A stretch of DNA of 64,000 bases from Diphasiastrum complanatum (lineage: Eukaryota > Streptophyta > Lycopodiopsida > Lycopodiales > Lycopodiaceae), in contig CM055095.1 in assembly GCA_029204225.1 (NCBI GenBank), positions 51,869,836 through 51,933,835 of the forward strand. The letters run 5' to 3'. The number at the start of each line of letters is the position of its first letter. The stretch's first letter is position 1. Made by a program: the position numbers and the translations under genes. Under the pieces are notes generated by a model that ran no database searches, was not told the DNA's origin, and worked only from the letters and a program-made list of their open reading frames with translations. Below, one piece after another: positions 22,880-33,839 of this stretch.

Positions 22880-23330
22880 AATCACCTCAAACACTGTATA
22901 GAAGGTAAGAAAGCACCGACTTTGACATGTGAACCTCGGAGTGCACAAACAACATGATAATCACTGTGTAAGAGCATTTGCACTGTTAGTTTGGTTATTG
23001 ACGTTCTGCCACTTACACAAAGAAGATCTAATAGAATAGGAGTCTGAAAGTACCGCATTCCAGCGGCAGTAATCAAATTCCTGCTGCAAAGGCTTAGCAC
23101 TGCAAGGTTTGAGAAAATGAAGGACCAACAAGTCCAGGTGTTAAGTCATACACAAAACTCACGGCTGATTAAGGCGAATAGAATAGGGAACCTGCATCCT
23201 GCAGGCTGCTTACGAATCGACAAAACAAGCGATCCCTTCCCAGAGGACTCATGGGAGCATTACCTACCTACCGATTACAGTTTCATCAACGACGAAAGCA
23301 AAAGACGAGCACATCAGTGAACAAGAGGGA
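22880..23330 (-). other. Possible exon(s) of a leucine-rich-repeat-like gene or pseudogene
   Basis: On minus a 72-codon frame (22882-23100) reads LCSRNLITAAGMRYFQTPIL and continues with regularly spaced Leu, which resembles one or two leucine-rich repeats. Just upstream a segment from GTATGACTTA to a pyrimidine-rich CTCAAACCTTGCAG could be a GT-AG intron of about 50 bp. The evidence is thin: no full gene model could be built, and the motif is short. Confidence 0.2.
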
Positions 23331-23449
23331 CACTACACCCTAAACCAGATAATGCGTCGCAGAAGCAAACAAAGAGCAAGAAAGACTGAACGATTGTGCT
23401 AATTGTCAAACGTTCGAACACTTCATCTCTGCTTTGGTTTTAGCTATCA

Positions 23450-23705
23450 TTTCAGAAGATCTAAATATGATAAAAAATGCCGCTCGCTCACTCGAATCGA
23501 AAATAAGCACGCTACCTCACAGATGCACCAAGCTCGTCGCCGTAGGCCGGATGAAATGTGTCGCAAAGTTTACACTTGAGCAATGATAAATGGAAACGCC
23601 AACCCTGGGATATTCCTCAACTGAGAATCACCGCCAGTCACAGCGTCCCAACCAGATTGCAGTGACTTATCCACAATTGCAACCTCAATGATGAAACAAG
23701 ACACA
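23450..23705 (-). repeat. Second copy of the coiled-coil gene upstream region, without its coding sequence
   Basis: The segment is similar to 21667-21960 up to and including an ATG in the equivalent position (minus strand GAAATGATAGC). After that ATG the reading frame is unrelated and stops after 14 codons. It may be the promoter of a degraded paralogue, or a first exon that splices to sequence not recognised here. Confidence 0.55.
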
Positions 23706-23755
23706 ATTTTGAGTCCATTATTTCATGTCAGCATACGACTGCAATCTGCTCGTCC

Positions 23756-23970
23756 CTTCACTCTCCTAATTTATAACATCATGAACTCAACTCTCCTAAT
23801 AACTCATAACATTATCAAGTCAACTCTCCTAATAATTTATAATACTATGGTACTCTGGCAAAGTCTCCTCCCTTCACTCTCGTGATAATTTGTAATGGTG
23901 TGCTTTGCTGGATCGTTGCCACAAAATTAAAATCAGCTCTCCTAATAATAACTTATAACAATATAATACT
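23756..23970 (+). repeat. Minisatellite of about 30-34 bp
   Basis: Three close copies of a unit with CTCTCCTAATAATTTATAA begin near 23761, 23791 and 23825, and a more degenerate fourth lies near 23937. Confidence 0.7.
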
Positions 23971-26955
23971 GTGACAATGTCACCTCCTCGAGTACAGCCC
24001 TGTGCACTGGCTGAAAGAGAGAAGTTATAACCCTCTCTAAAATAGAAGTCATACATTGAATATTGAGCTTAGTTTTGGACCCAGATTCATGCATGTCCAC
24101 CGAATATATTAACTACTTACTTATCTTCTTACAGCTGGTACATAATAAATGACAATTAAAATATTATTGTGGGGCACTGTAGCACATGTCTATTGTCGTC
24201 GGCGCGTGCAATAACTGCATAACTAAGGTTTGAGCTTGGGTTCGATTTTGAACAAAAATATCGCAGGCATGCACTGGCATTATAGAACTTTCAACTCACG
24301 CTCATCCAGCAGAACTGATACTCGTGTCAGAGATGGATATCTCCCCAGTTGCTCAAATGTTTGAAAGGCAGTGGGCACCGAGTCACATTCAACTGCACTT
24401 GCTTTAAAATGCAGTACATTGAGCATTCCTCTGAGGCTCTGATCTGAGGCCCCCCTTCTCTCTCTCTCTCTCTCTCGCTCTCAAAAGTTGTGGGTGTATG
24501 GCTTTTCCTGCATTTCCTTAGACTCTGGAAAAGTGTGCGCTTCAATCTAAGTTTCTGATTCCTGTAAATGTAACAGGAAAGCCAAAATCCCAGGTTTTCT
24601 TTTCCGTTAAACCAAATTTTAGAAACCCAAAAAGGTTTGTAATCCAAAAAAAAGTTGCCAAGGAGATTTTTTATCCTAAAATCAAACCTGATAATGACAA
24701 AAATTTTAAACTCTATGTTGCTGATCATGTATTCAAAGATATTAGCAATAAGCATTCAAATTCAAATTTTCTAACAGGATCACGATAACAGTATGAATTA
24801 TCAATAAGCATCCAAGGGCCTCAAAATAATTGATTTCTGAGCACACCTTTTAGCCTCCGAGCAAAAGAATTTTCATGAAGTTCAATCCTTTAATATAGGA
24901 TTCCCTTGTTCATGTGTAGAGGGATTAATTAATCAAGAACCTTCCAATGTAGAACATAATCCATTCTGCCAAAAGCATATTAAAATGAATGTCATGTGTT
25001 ATTTCCCTCTTAAATCATCCAATCATAGCATATTGTTTCTTTTTTAGTGAAATAAATTAACATAAATTATACTCAATATGAAAGGTCATAATATCATCTC
25101 AAGCCCATTCCAAGCAATCTCAACAATTAAGAATTAAGTCAAGGTACATATGAGAGCATTTCTATACACCCAAGGGCCCACATGATTGTCTATAACCAAT
25201 TATTCTTATTGCATAAAAGGCCTATAAATTGACTCTCTTGGAGATATGTTTTTATTAGTGAGAGAGTAGACAACTACATTATTTGCAAATCATGAAGTGT
25301 TACAACCAATGCCCAAACTCTAAATCCCTTGGTGTTAACATGGGAGTTCTCATGTGGAAGATACTTGCAGATCATAAAAACAACTTTCCAATGAAAGTAT
25401 AGTTTCATGAATAGCATCATGGACATGTTAAATAATGAACGTACAAGCCCAATGCACTAATAGATTGATATCTTCCTTAGTCTACATGTGCAAAGAATTC
25501 TATAGACGTTTCAACTATGGTGCTAGTAGTTGTGAATGCACCAAACAAAACATATAAAAATCTATCATAAATCCAAGACCATTTTCTTTATTTAATAGGA
25601 GACTATAAATCTCTTTTCTATCCTTTTGAAACTATATACCAAATTCAACATGACTTCTCGACAGATTCAAAAGCTTGCGCATTCGGTCACATATATGGAA
25701 CATAAACAATTCGGATATGAAGCATGAATCCAAACACATCAACAATGAAAGGTTCTTTTTCATTTTTTTTTCTCCTGTCTTTCTCCTCTTAGGCTTCTTC
25801 TCATACCCTACATAGATTCAATCTACCATCTAGCAGCGATTTGTTGAAGCTATGAATAATAAGCACAAAATTTCATCACCATCTTACAACACACAAGAGT
25901 GATAAACCACTTTTACATTCACATTGAGAAACTTCTTATGATGACAACTAATGATTTCACTGGTTCCAGCATGAAGAACTCAAGGATCATGGGGGGGGGG
26001 GACCTACATCACATGACTTCAGGAGACACAAGTATAATATGCTCATTCAACACTTTAACAATTGAAGGACGATGGTTGCTTCACAAAGGAAGGCCAGCGC
26101 AAGTTGGCCAAGTGCTCGCAAAAAACCTACAAAGTCTTAAGAGCTCATTTTTAAAATTATATATTCAACTATTAAATTTACAGTTATAGGTTTTTGAAGC
26201 CTACTAATCTAAAGGGCTAATACTTTCTAACCTGTTGTAAAAAAAACTTGTAGCTTTTTATTTGTTGAAAAAGGGCATTAGGCCTACAAGCTACAACTAA
26301 CCTCAATGCAACCTTCAAGCTTCAACAGCCTGCAGCCTACAACCCTCAACAGCCTACAGCCTACAGCCTTCAAAACTATTTTAAATTTGTAACCACTTAA
26401 TTATCAACTAAATAAGCAAAAACAGCCTAAATTAATCCTAGGTAACCCACAAAGAATGATAAAGATAACCTCATTAACCTTCATTTACTCCACACTCAAG
26501 CAAGGCCTAGGTGGGTTCCCCCTCTAGCGAGGCCTAGGAACTTGGCATGACAATGCATGACTAATCACACCTAGTGCAAGGTAATAAAATACAACATAGA
26601 TAAACACCTAGATAAACGTACACTAACCCAAAATTAAGCAAGCATTACACAAATACTACTCAGGGGGTCTATAGGAGGCATGAGCACCTTTTCCAATGGA
26701 TGTAGGCACCAACGAGTAAAAGAACACACAAGATGGCAAAATATAGCTTTATATTTTCATACAAGCAAAGTGCAAGTAAAAGGCTATCATATGTGTTGGA
26801 GCATCTAAAGTGGTCCTTTTATTATACATTTCTTATTTGCTTAAGGTGTATTAAAGCTTTGGGTACAACCTTGCGTACTTCACTCTAAAATTACATTTGG
26901 AATTTCTAGATCAAGCAAGTCTCGAGTGCTTAGATGGGTCTTCAACTCAAGGTTA
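23971..26955. other. AT-rich intergenic DNA with simple repeats
   Basis: No gene is supported over about 3 kb. Short features include a CT run near 24457-24480, a G10 homopolymer near 25990-26000, and low-complexity CAGCCTACA repeats near 26325-26375. The longest frame (24327-24755 on minus) passes through the CT run and shows no recognisable domain. Confidence 0.5.
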
Positions 26956-27055
26956 AATGACAAGTACGATTGATTCATAGAGAAGTGTGCAAATTACATA
27001 AGTCAAATTTCAATGATCAAATGGGCTTATGCATACCACAATTAATATTATTGTG
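26956..27055 (+). repeat. Short dispersed repeat shared with 45120-45220
   Basis: The segment with GATTGATTCATAGAGAAGTG and GTCAAATTTCAATGATCAAA reappears as a reverse complement at about 45120-45220. Between this segment and the F LTR the two loci differ, so it is a separate homologous patch. Confidence 0.6.
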
Positions 27056-28009
27056 AGAGGATGCAAACACCTTTCTAATTTCCCTCGACTACATTTTTTC
27101 CTTGCAATAGGTTTTGTGTTTGTCATTTGACTGATTTTTTATACTGAAGAAAGGTTGCAGATAATTACGAGATATTTTAATGATATCCATCGTTTTATGG
27201 TTTTGTGTATGGCTTAGCAATCCTTCTTGTTAGTTTATGCAAAGACACTAGAAATCATACCATAAGAAACCTTGACATACAACAACTTCCATCACAAAGG
27301 AACAAAATTAGAAAGAGGTATATTTGTGGATGATAAGACTATGTTTGATGGTAGCTTCTTAGGCATGCTTTACGATTTTTTTGTCCACAAGATGTATTCT
27401 AGATTGAATGCATCATTTAAGCATTCACCTTAATACACACTATCTAAATGTCATCTTGCATTCATTTCAATATTATCTAGTTTTTACATAGAGTTTGAGC
27501 ATTAAGTAGCAAAGCATACTTGCAAAATTTATCATTAGAGTGAAACTTAAAATGTGCTATATTTATGTCCTGGTGTAAAACACGACATTAGCACTTAACA
27601 AGCTATTGGAATTTTGATTTGTTGATTGTATTTAGGATGCCATGTCAACAAAATTCTAGATTGATTTGGTGAAATCAAAGACAATTATCTAAGTAGAAGA
27701 GTAGCAAGATCTCCACGCATGTATTTCCTCCTATATTTAAAGCATATAGTCACTTATAGAGCGCAATGTATGAAGCTCATTTAGGATCTCTTAGCTTTTT
27801 TATGTTGTTTCAACAATTCCACTAAATCCCAAGCAACTGCTTTGGAAAAATCCCAAAAAGACATTAATTCTTTACTCCCAGGTCCTAGGTAGAACTTTGG
27901 GCCAATCGTAATATGTGTGTAATTCTTGCAAAAAGCATTCAATACATGCTTTCTTGATATGTTTGAGTAGGAAATAGAAAAAAATGACAAATCAAAATGC
28001 ATAGTTTTG
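27056..28009. other. Gene-free AT-rich region
   Basis: No coding, RNA or repeat feature was recognised. Confidence 0.4.
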
Positions 28010-28031
28010 CGTTATTTAAAAAGTATAAAAG

Positions 28032-28448
28032 TATCACTTTTGGCTACTCTACAAACATGTTTGTATGTGGTTATTAGTTATGCCTCGTCATTCCGGGCAT
28101 GGTCGATTAAGTAATTAATAATCATATGAGGGCCCAGACCTATATTTGGATGTAGGAGTACTTGCACGGTGTTTGACTGCTATATTGCAAGAATAGGAGA
28201 TCAATAGCTTATTATTGTATTGCATGGAAATCCTAAGGGAATTATTCTCTCCTCTTGGAGAGAATATATACCATGGAAACTCAGATTCATGACCCAAGAT
28301 TCTCTCCTCTCTTGTATCCATTCACTGTGGCTTGGGGGTGAATTGGTCAGGGTGTTGACTAGCCATTTCCTTTAATTGGGTGGTTTATGCTCCATAGGTG
28401 TCCTTTTGGTTTGTATTTGACAAGATTCTTGAAGATCTTCACATGGCA
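28032..28448 (+). repeat. LTR of element F, plus-strand copy
   Basis: The sequence of about 417 bp matches the minus-strand copies at 53210-53626 and (partly) 44093-44396. In the other copies the edge is TGTCAC or TGTCGC, here mutated to TATCAC. It ends ATGGCA about 10 bp before a primer-binding site. Landmarks are GGCTACTCTACAAACATG, an inverted GAATTATTCTCTCC/GGAGAGAATAT pair, and CACTGTGGCTTGGGGGTGAA. Confidence 0.7.
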
Positions 28449-28458
28449 ATCATTATAG

Positions 28459-28474
28459 TGGTATCAGAGTTTGG
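28459..28474 (+). promoter_or_regulatory. Primer-binding site for initiator-Met tRNA, element F
   Basis: TGGTATCAGAGTTTGG is complementary to the 3' end of plant initiator methionine tRNA (TGGTATCAGAGC is the usual core). It lies just inside the LTR, where minus-strand DNA synthesis is primed. Confidence 0.8.
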
Positions 28475-29280
28475 ATCACATCAATCAGGAGGTGGGGCTT
28501 GAGGATCTTGCTTTTTGTAGCTTGTTTGGTAGATCTCTTTGCTTTTGCTTCCAAGTGGTGGAATTGACCTCCAAGTAGGTGGATTCTCAGATCCTTGATG
28601 TACTTTCAGCCTAAACATCATAATTATGGATTTTCTCCATAGATTTTGATGGAAATCAATGGACTTTTTTATGGTGTTTTTTGTGATTTTTTGCCTAGAA
28701 TTCAAGTTTTTTGCATAGCTATTTATCTAGTACGTTTTCTAGAATGTACTTGCTATTTTGCAGTCATTATTGATTTGATTTAATGATTGCATGTTGGTTG
28801 AATAGTCAAAAGGATGATTAGATAGTGATTTTGGACCAAAACTTGGGGGGTTTTTTTGACTAGAAATGGGCTATAGAATCCATAGTTGACTGAAATCAAA
28901 ACTTGTAGTGCTTGCATGTAATGGATTTATAGGGATTGGATCTGATTGCACTTATTTGTGGAGTTGACCCACAAATTTTGGTCAAAAATGGTCAAAAAAC
29001 AACGTTTTTGGCTATGGATTTTCATGCATGTTTTCAGAGGTGTAATGAAGCTATCCTAAGGTTTTCATGAATTTGGTTAGGATTGGACACCATTAGGGGT
29101 CTCAAAAAGTAAAAAAAAATAATGTATTTTTGAGCATGAATACCTATCAAATGGTGGTTTGAATCTGTTGGTTCTCATTACAAGATTAAAGATATCATGG
29201 ATTTTCTCTTTTTTGAGCCACCATACATCCAATTTGGTTGTGTGAGGCTTAGGCACCATTATGTAGAAGTTTTGCTTGTG
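28475..29280 (+). mobile_element. Leader/internal start of element F, truncated
   Basis: The internal sequence matches the reverse complement of 52345-53185, including GGAGGTGGGGCTTGAGGATC and the ATTTGATAGGTGTTCATGC-like region near 29130-29150. No gag or pol is seen in the 0.8 kb present. It is cut at 29280 by a fragment of the Gnk2-like gene. Confidence 0.65.
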
Positions 29281-29500
29281 ACATCCTTGAGAGCATTGAA
29301 GGTCGGTAGAACTTGGCATTTGCAAGTGGGATTACTGATGACAAAGTTTTGTTGAGTGTTCATGAAAGAAAGCTACTCCGTTATGAAAAGAAAAGCTAAG
29401 ATAGCAGTTACTAGGAGGCCAATTGCATGTGTTGCCATGGTCCTTGCAGCCTGCTCGATACGGATACCGATACACCTCTTACGTGGCAGTGCGGATAAGT
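29281..29500 (-). pseudogene. 5' fragment of the Gnk2-like gene
   Basis: On minus, the fragment matches the first about 51 codons plus about 65 bp upstream of the intact genes at 47267 and 58625. It keeps MATHAIGLLVTAI, but has a stop within the signal peptide (after FLFITE), a Gly-to-Cys change after the first conserved Cys, and ends after NALKDV. It is more diverged from the two intact copies than they are from each other. It is wedged between element F (left) and the leader of G1 (right). Confidence 0.85.
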
Positions 29501-29504
29501 CATC

Positions 29505-30096
29505 AAAATATTACTCTTGATTCTTTGCCAAAATCTTCGTCGAGTTTCCAAAACATTCCATTTATAGTAAAATACTATTTTTGAGTTCGACGAACATTCT
29601 TCTTGTCCAGATCATAGAAAATCTTGATTTTTACCCTCGCCAAACTATAGAAACTGTGTTTTTTTGTGTCAGAAACCTTCGCCGGGTTTAATCTAACTTT
29701 ATTTGTGTCAGATCTTGAATTTGAGAGTTCGACAAAGGTTATTTCCGTAGAAATTGTCAAAACAGCCTGATTAGAGTTTTTTTTTTCTCAAAATAGCACT
29801 GCTAAACCTTGAGTCAATTTTTGCCTAGGAAACCTTCGCCAGTACTATTTTTAGATTCTGATTTTCCAGATCAAGTCTCTGTCAAAATTTGGGTCAAATC
29901 TGATACATTCTGATTTGGATTTTGAGAAATTTTTCAATTTTGAGAAGTATCGATTGATGGAATTTCAAAATCATTTTCACTATATAGAAATCTGATTCAT
30001 GAAAAGTGGAATAGATCTAGCAGATCTAATCTGAGATACTTTTGATCAAAAAATCTAGATCCAATCTCATTGTTTGCTTGATTTGAATCTGTGAAG
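29505..30096 (+). mobile_element. Leader (possible LTR part) of Ty3/gypsy G1
   Basis: The segment closely matches 34886-35448 before the G2 gag. It is dense in AACCTTCGCC-type motifs in both orientations (29545, 29682, 29832 and others). A related stretch lies after the G2 integrase (42718-42805 aligns with about 29667-29755), which suggests these are LTR-derived. No primer-binding site was identified. Confidence 0.55.
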
Positions 30097-30783
30097 ATGG
30101 CCACCCCTGGAAGTGCTCCTCAGGAAGTGAATCCAATCATTGTTAGAAGAGCATCCCATTTGGATCTACCCAAATACAATGGATTAACATATCCAGTTAG
30201 ATTTCTTCAGATCTACGCTGAATCCTGTGAAGTCTATGGCAAAAAATTTTTCCAAGGTAGACTTAAGCTTTTTCTTATGGCCTTAACAGGCGCAACACAA
30301 GATTGGTACTATAATCAAGATGAATGGAGTGCATATTTGGAGATTGTCAAAAGAGCCCTTATCACACGGTTCAAACCTCGAAAGTTTATGGAAGACCCTT
30401 TCCTACTTTTAAATAAAATTAAAATGGACAAGTGGAAAATGGTTCGAGACTACATTCAAAGGGTGAAATGCCTCAGATCTGAGTGCGAACCTGAGCTGAT
30501 TAACGAAAATGCCATGATTATGTGGTTTTTGTCAGGTTTATCTAAATGGATCAAACGTGAGCTGAAACGCCATAATGAGTATGCACTCTTGCAAAATGCT
30601 ATGGATGATGCAATTCGGGAGGAAGATGAAGATTCAGACGATGAGCGAAATATCAGTATGTTGCCTTATACAGCAGGGCAGACCACTACGACATCCACCA
30701 TTATTGCATCAACGAATGTCAACGCTACTGTAGAAATGATGCTCAATGAGTTCAAGAAACTCGAGAAGATCCAGCAGAATTAG
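30097..30783 (+). CDS. Ty3/gypsy G1 gag, capsid region (open frame)
   Basis: The first ATG (GTGAAGATGGCC) opens a frame of about 228 codons. It holds RRASHLDLPKYNGLTYPVRF, TGATQDWYYNQDEWSAYLEI, the FLLLNKIKMDKWKMVRDYIQ region and IMWFLSGLSKWIKRELKRHN, a typical retrotransposon gag domain. It then has an acidic EEDEDSDDE run, a Thr-rich stretch, and a helix-like end stopping at TAG 30781. This is the best-preserved gag of the family. G2 lost one A in the GAGGAAGATG run after IREE and shifts frame. Element A shares the capsid sequence at lower identity. Confidence 0.8.
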   Translation: MATPGSAPQEVNPIIVRRASHLDLPKYNGLTYPVRFLQIYAESCEVYGKKFFQGRLKLFLMALTGATQDWYYNQDEWSAYLEIVKRALITRFKPRKFMEDPFLLLNKIKMDKWKMVRDYIQRVKCLRSECEPELINENAMIMWFLSGLSKWIKRELKRHNEYALLQNAMDDAIREEDEDSDDERNISMLPYTAGQTTTTSTIIASTNVNATVEMMLNEFKKLEKIQQN

Positions 30784-31840
30784 ATGAAAAAGTTGCAGTC
30801 GCAATTTGATGAGAAGATCAAAGCATTGGAAGATTTTCATGGACAAGCAAACAAGAAATCTGAGAAGTTTGCAAGTACTTTTTCTACCAGGGAAAATGTC
30901 TGGTGTTCTATTTGTACAGAAAATCACACAGTGAATGAGTGTCCTCAATTGAAAAAATGAATGGAAATCAGCGTATGCCATTTGTGCAATTCACTTGATC
31001 ATGGGACTGCCTTTTGCAACTTCAATCCTCGGATAATTTAGCAACGGTATGCCCAAATGGAATATTGAGGACCACAATATGGAGGAAATCCAGCAACCAG
31101 ACCTCGAAAAATCTACCCTTGGATATCCGGAACGTTTAGCCTTACTTGCTCCACCAAAGCACTCTACTCTCCTGCCAATTTGATGGAACCAAAACCGTAC
31201 AGAAGTGCTAAGCAATGCAACTATGATAATGATCAAGAAGGTGGATCTTCAAAATAGTATGTTATTTATTCTGCCGCGCAACAACAGGCATCTAGAAAAT
31301 GGACCAAAGCACCAGTTGGATGCTTTGCTTGTGTAGAAAATCACAGAGTTGTAGAATATGTACAAATAAAAAAAAAATTTGTACCATTCTATCGTGACTG
31401 TGGTTATGGGCATTGCTATAAAGGCTGTCCAGCAAGACCGAAGCCACCACCAGCTACAACTCCCGTAAATTTGATAACAATCAAGCAACGACCAGTAGCT
31501 TAGAATAAATCAAGTGGGTCACCAGAGCACAGAAGCAGAAAGAACTAGTAGCGGATCCAGTACCTGTTGATTCTATTTCGTTAACCGATATACCAACAAC
31601 ATCTGGAGTCTATCCAAATCTTCTTGCAGAAAAAGAAAGATATCAGGATATGAGGCAGTGGATTAAACATCTGCAAGAAGAAGAGGAGCTTGAAATTGCT
31701 AAAGCAACAGCCGAGGTTTATTTTTCACCATTGCAACCACCAGGAAATTCACGTACGAATATGAATGATCAGTTGCATCAACATGAAGAACCCCTCAAGA
31801 TGACTGAACCGAAAGCGTCGTAAATAGAACTGCTCATGAA
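30784..31840 (+). pseudogene. G1 gag C-terminus with four zinc-knuckle-like units, broken
   Basis: Unit 1 (30904-30942) is CSICTENHTVNEC and unit 2 (30975-31017) is CHLCNSLDHGTAFC. Unit 2 fits CX2CX4HX4C, and unit 1 is near it. A TGA at 30958 sits between them where G2 has CGA. Unit 3 (31321-31360) reads CFACVENHRVVEY, with the last Cys replaced by Tyr. Unit 4 (about 31393-31432) reads DCGYGHCYKGC, with off-by-one spacing and no first Cys. A charged linker (WIKHLQEEEELEIAKATAEV) follows. Stops at 31039, 31501 and 31821 break the frame. Confidence 0.7.
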
Positions 31841-32925
31841 TATTTGTCTAGTAAGATCAATATTGTTGGAGAGAGAGATCAAGAGGAACGAGAGTTGAGA
31901 AAGGTTTCATATGTTAGAAACAAAAAAAAAAATTAGCTCAAAGGGGTAAGACGAACACAAACGAGAAATGAAACACAAACGATAAATGAAACACGAATGA
32001 GAAACGAACTTGAATAGAAAGTATTCATGCACAGTGGAACGAGCTATATGACTCTCTCTGTAAGCATGACTACGCCTATCAGAATGTACAGAACTTTAGT
32101 GATGGAAATCATGGTCATTCTGGATTATGCAGCCACATATAATAAATGAAGCGCTAGAAGAATAATTTGTCACGAATAGAAAAATAGATTATGTGTCGCA
32201 AATGATTCGCGAAGAGCTAGACAGTGCTCGACTGATAATTAGTCACGAAACATTCGCGAAAGACAAGACTAAATGTTAGTCATCTATCACCAGAAAGAGC
32301 AACTAGAAAGATCAGACAGAATGAATAATAAGCATATCAATATTAAATAGATCTAGACGTAGAACAAAGAACTGTATCATATTAAGTATATCAAGTATAC
32401 ATGTCAATAAAGCGGTAGAGCACAAGACAATAGCGGATGAAGCCTCGTGCCCTATGAAGCTTATTCAATCTGTAAAGGAATGAAACCTTATATCTGATGA
32501 TAAAGAATTAATGCACAAGGCATCTACTTCGTCTATGTAGCTGATAAGCTTCTGATGCTAATTTACATACACTCTCATCTGCTCATCTTTTGTCAGGACT
32601 CAATCGTCCAATACTCGACCTCTTGATGTCGTATTACTCTTTGATTCTCTCTCTATATATATACATAATGTTACAAGTGTGCAGATGAAGAAAGTACAGG
32701 GTGGATGTGTTGTCTGTAAGAGATCGTGGGTGGCTGCAATTGTTGTCCAGTCTATTAGTGTAGCTGCATGGGGCAAGCATGAAGAGGGTGTGACATCAGC
32801 CTTCGCTTTTTGTCCTTTCATCGCATGTGAGAATTTGCATGTTAATATGTAGACTGCGTGACAACGCGAGTAAATATGCAGCATGAATGGAGGCAGATTA
32901 AAGATGGGATTTGGGAGAGTAGAGG
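31841..32925 (+). other. Family-specific spacer between gag and protease of G1
   Basis: A segment of about 1 kb, shared by G1, G2 and G3 but absent from element A, sits between the linker (IELLMNI) and the protease. It begins with codons for a basic stretch and three 18-bp repeats of the type AAACACAAACGAGAAATG (31955-32010). It then becomes rich in stops. A short plus frame around VQSISVAAWG and a 94-codon minus frame persist in the copies but look like passive survivors. Confidence 0.55.
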
Positions 32926-33543
32926 AAACAAATCCAACAAATATTTCATTGGGAGAGTTCCTGAAGTTGGTTCCAAAAGCAAAATAAGTCTTAGCGCAAA
33001 AGTTATCTCAAGCAGAACCAGAACTCCATCAAGAGCCACTTTTTGGTGTTGGATTTGAAGAATCTAATGAAGTACTCCATGTCGAAGCAGCTTGGGAAAG
33101 TGAACAAAAAAATATCACCCTGCCGATACAGCATAGACAATTTCCTAAGGAAGCAGCTATGATAGATGGCGGTTCAGGAGTTAATCTAATTTCTACAAAG
33201 CTATGTGCAAAATGAGGCCTTACAAAGATCAAGTCTGCAACTTTTTCCATTAAGCTAGTTGATCAAACGACAGTTCGTCTGCAAGGAATGGTTGAAGATA
33301 TACCTATCAGAATTGCAGGAGTACAGTTCGTTATTACAAGTCAGGATTCTAGCAAGACATCATCGTCTTGGAAGTCATCACCTCCACGATCAATTCTTGC
33401 TAAGAAGACTAGGCGAAGATCCAAGACAAGTCCTTTCGAAAAGGACCAAGCAGATGTAGTCCAGCATGATATGCCCGAACATTTTAAACCATTAGAGGAG
33501 TTTTGAGCTCCAAAAAGACCCTTTAAGAATACGTGCAAGATGT
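32880..33543 (+). pseudogene. G1 protease remnant fused to pre-RT linker; RT and integrase absent
   Basis: The frame around 33040-33215 reads FEESNEVLHVEAAWESEQKN and IDGGSGVNLIS, the retropepsin site of this family. It stops at TGA 33213 where element A has a Trp codon. After VQFVIT (near 33340) a deletion joins it to SSSWKSSPPRSILAKKTRRR and the linker ending KPLEEF. G1 ends at about 33543, sharing its 3' end with G3, so it has no polymerase. Confidence 0.75.
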
Positions 33544-33570
33544 AGTTTATATCATTAAAATATTATAACA

Positions 33571-33735
33571 CTAATACTTTTGACTTGTCATAACATTTTA
33601 ATCGTAGCCCAAAACAATGTCATCTAAAATATCATTGGAAAGCCCTTGTTGAGCGCTTTCCAATGCACCAAACTTCGCTAAATTCGGACTTACCACTAAA
33701 AAGTTATACCATTTTTAGTGTGGACTCAAAAAGTT
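33571..33735 (+). repeat. Q repeat, single unit of about 167 bp
   Basis: The unit begins ACTTTTGACTTGTCATAAC and includes TTTCCAATGCACCAAACTTC and GGACTTACCACTAAAAAGTT. The same unit is found once at 56931-57100 and as dimers at 50041-50350 and 61374-61683. Confidence 0.75.
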
Positions 33736-33839
33736 ACGTTACGTAGATTTCAAATTTGAGTGTTTTGATTGGTCCATGTGTAAGAAAAAGTTGAGAAAAA
33801 ATATAAAAAGAATCTTTACAAAGGGTCTTTTTTGGATAG

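Noticed and set aside
24327-24755. 142-codon minus-strand frame
   Set aside because: It runs through a CT microsatellite, has no recognisable domain or supporting context, and shows AT-driven Phe/Ile/Lys/Asn bias.
32600-32884. 94-codon minus frame conserved in the G spacers (also 37953-38237, 55687-55956)
   Set aside because: The copies are closely related, so an open frame can survive passively. A plus frame overlaps it, and no start context or domain supports it.
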